DNA of 64,000 bases, taken from contig JAJNNQ010000075.1 of assembly GCA_027886175.1 (NCBI GenBank), positions 34,936,501 to 35,000,500 of the forward strand, in the 5' to 3' direction. A model generated the notes under the pieces. It ran no database searches. It was given only the letters and a program-made list of their open reading frames with translations, and was not told where the DNA came from. Of this stretch, positions 63,105 to 64,000 are shown piece by piece. The position numbers and the translations under genes are program-made. This DNA is from Phylloscopus collybita (taxonomy: Eukaryota; Chordata; Aves; Passeriformes; Phylloscopidae). How positions within the stretch are numbered: the stretch's first letter is position 1; each line of letters starts with the position of its first letter.

Positions 63105-63222
63105 AGGCCAGGTTGGATGGAGCTCTGAGAAACCCAGTCTAGTGAAAGGTGTCCCTGCTCACAGCAAAAGGGTTGGAACTAGATCTTTGAGGTCAGCTCC
63201 AACCCTTTCTATGATTCTATGA
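63105..63222 (+). mobile_element. CR1 LINE 3' end fragment
   Basis: It holds CAGGTTGGATGGAGCTCTGAG (end of ORF2), TCTAGTGAAAGGTGTCCCTG, GGGTTGGAACTAGATCTTTG and CTCCAACCCTTTCTATGATT, ending in the ATTCTATGA octamer-type terminus. This is the last 120 bp or so of an avian CR1; the coding body is absent. Confidence 0.92.
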
Positions 63223-64000
63223 CCTGCAAATGAGAAACAGTCAGAACATCAGGCAGAGAACAAAGGTAGGGAACAGTGGACCTGGCAGAAGAAACAAAAT
63301 AATGGCTAGAGGAAGGTTTGGAAACGCAAACAATGGAAATAACAATTTTAGTCTAAGCTGGAAATCAGGCCTTTGCTCTCAGTAGAGAAAAGGCTTGCAT
63401 CAAAGAAATGTAACCCATTCACCGCCAATTTTCATTCCCATAAGGAAAAAAAAGTCAAAAGATTACAAATGTTTTTCAAGGCAAACAATTATTTTATTTT
63501 TTAAAATACATCTTTTCTGGTTTGGGAATTTTTTGATTTATTCCCACTTGCTTACATTTACAGGAGCCATTTATTTGACTGGTGTTTGTGAGCTGCATAT
63601 TGGCCTGGCTTTCCACACTCATGTGGAATATGACCAGAAGACTGCTGCTTTGGTTAAAACATTGACATCTGCATCTGAAAATATATTATTTTGACTCCTG
63701 CAGCTTTTTCAGAATATAATTCAAAGTATGAAATGATCATTTGAATTAAAATGTGGGTAAGTCCACAAAGCAGCAGAAGGAAAGTCTAGGGGGTGAGATT
63801 GAGCTGTACAGGGGCATTCAGGAACACCTGCAGCAGCCCCCAGCCTTGTCAGGATTTGGAAGCCCTCAGCAGCCAGCAACCAGGTGAGGACAGGTGCCAG
63901 GAGCAACCATGGGAGATTTAAATGGTTCCAGGGCACACCGGCAACCTGGAGCGTGGCACATCAGTTTGCACAGCAGCTCACACACGAAGGGCTCCTCTCC
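63223..64000. other. Non-coding DNA to window end
   Basis: No exon or repeat recognised. The last 200 bases are GC-richer; a 71-codon minus-strand frame there has no domain. Confidence 0.45.

Noticed and set aside
1..64000. CRISPR arrays, operons, bacterial promoters or phage genes
   Set aside because: The base composition, CR1 LINEs and LTRs show vertebrate nuclear DNA; no spaced direct-repeat arrays were seen.

Overview
This is 64 kb of vertebrate nuclear DNA, almost certainly from a bird. It carries 5'-truncated CR1 LINE copies with the typical avian CR1 3' end, and LTRs of the kind scattered through bird (especially songbird) genomes. The base composition is AT-rich and CpG-poor, microsatellites are short, and no mammalian-type SINE was recognised. 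Species and chromosome cannot be read from the sequence.

No protein-coding gene was found. The longest open frames (198, 190, 165, 160 and 160 codons) either lie inside LTRs or a CR1 copy or show no domain, splice context or family resemblance. No tRNA, rRNA or recognisable microRNA was found. The window reads as an intergenic desert or the inside of a very large intron.

Layout: 0-9.6 kb is mostly unique AT-rich DNA with T/G- and A-rich tracts. At 9.6-12.1 kb a reverse-strand LTR (about 1 kb) is split by a 1,466-bp forward-strand LTR, which has TG...CA ends and a one-mismatch 5-bp target duplication. The interval 13.5-14.5 kb looks like a conserved non-coding element rich in homeodomain-type TAAT/ATTA cores. 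At 16.1-16.6 kb there is a reverse-strand LTR preceded by a polypurine tract, and at 17.3-17.8 kb a reverse-strand CR1 copy. A 45-T homopolymer lies at 18.2 kb, a CR1 tail at 19.2 kb, an ancient amniote SINE-like fragment at 21.0 kb and a decayed LTR at 26.8-27.0 kb.

From 27 to 48 kb the DNA is largely unique, broken by (AAAC)n, (AT)n and long pyrimidine tracts and by a perfect hairpin at 47.7 kb. At 48.3-48.6 kb there is a very old CR1/L3-clade LINE in which reverse-transcriptase motifs can still be read in shifted frames. A CR1 copy lies at 50.8-51.3 kb, mostly unique DNA runs from 51 to 62 kb, a 28-bp tandem duplication sits at 62.0 kb and a CR1 tail at 63.1-63.2 kb.

No genes here work together. 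What the sequence supports is a history of retroelement insertion and decay, plus several candidate regulatory elements that need cross-species alignment. LTR and LINE calls rest on visible landmarks (TG/CA ends, AATAAA, target duplication, polypurine tract, coding motifs) and on recalled family resemblance; no database search was possible.
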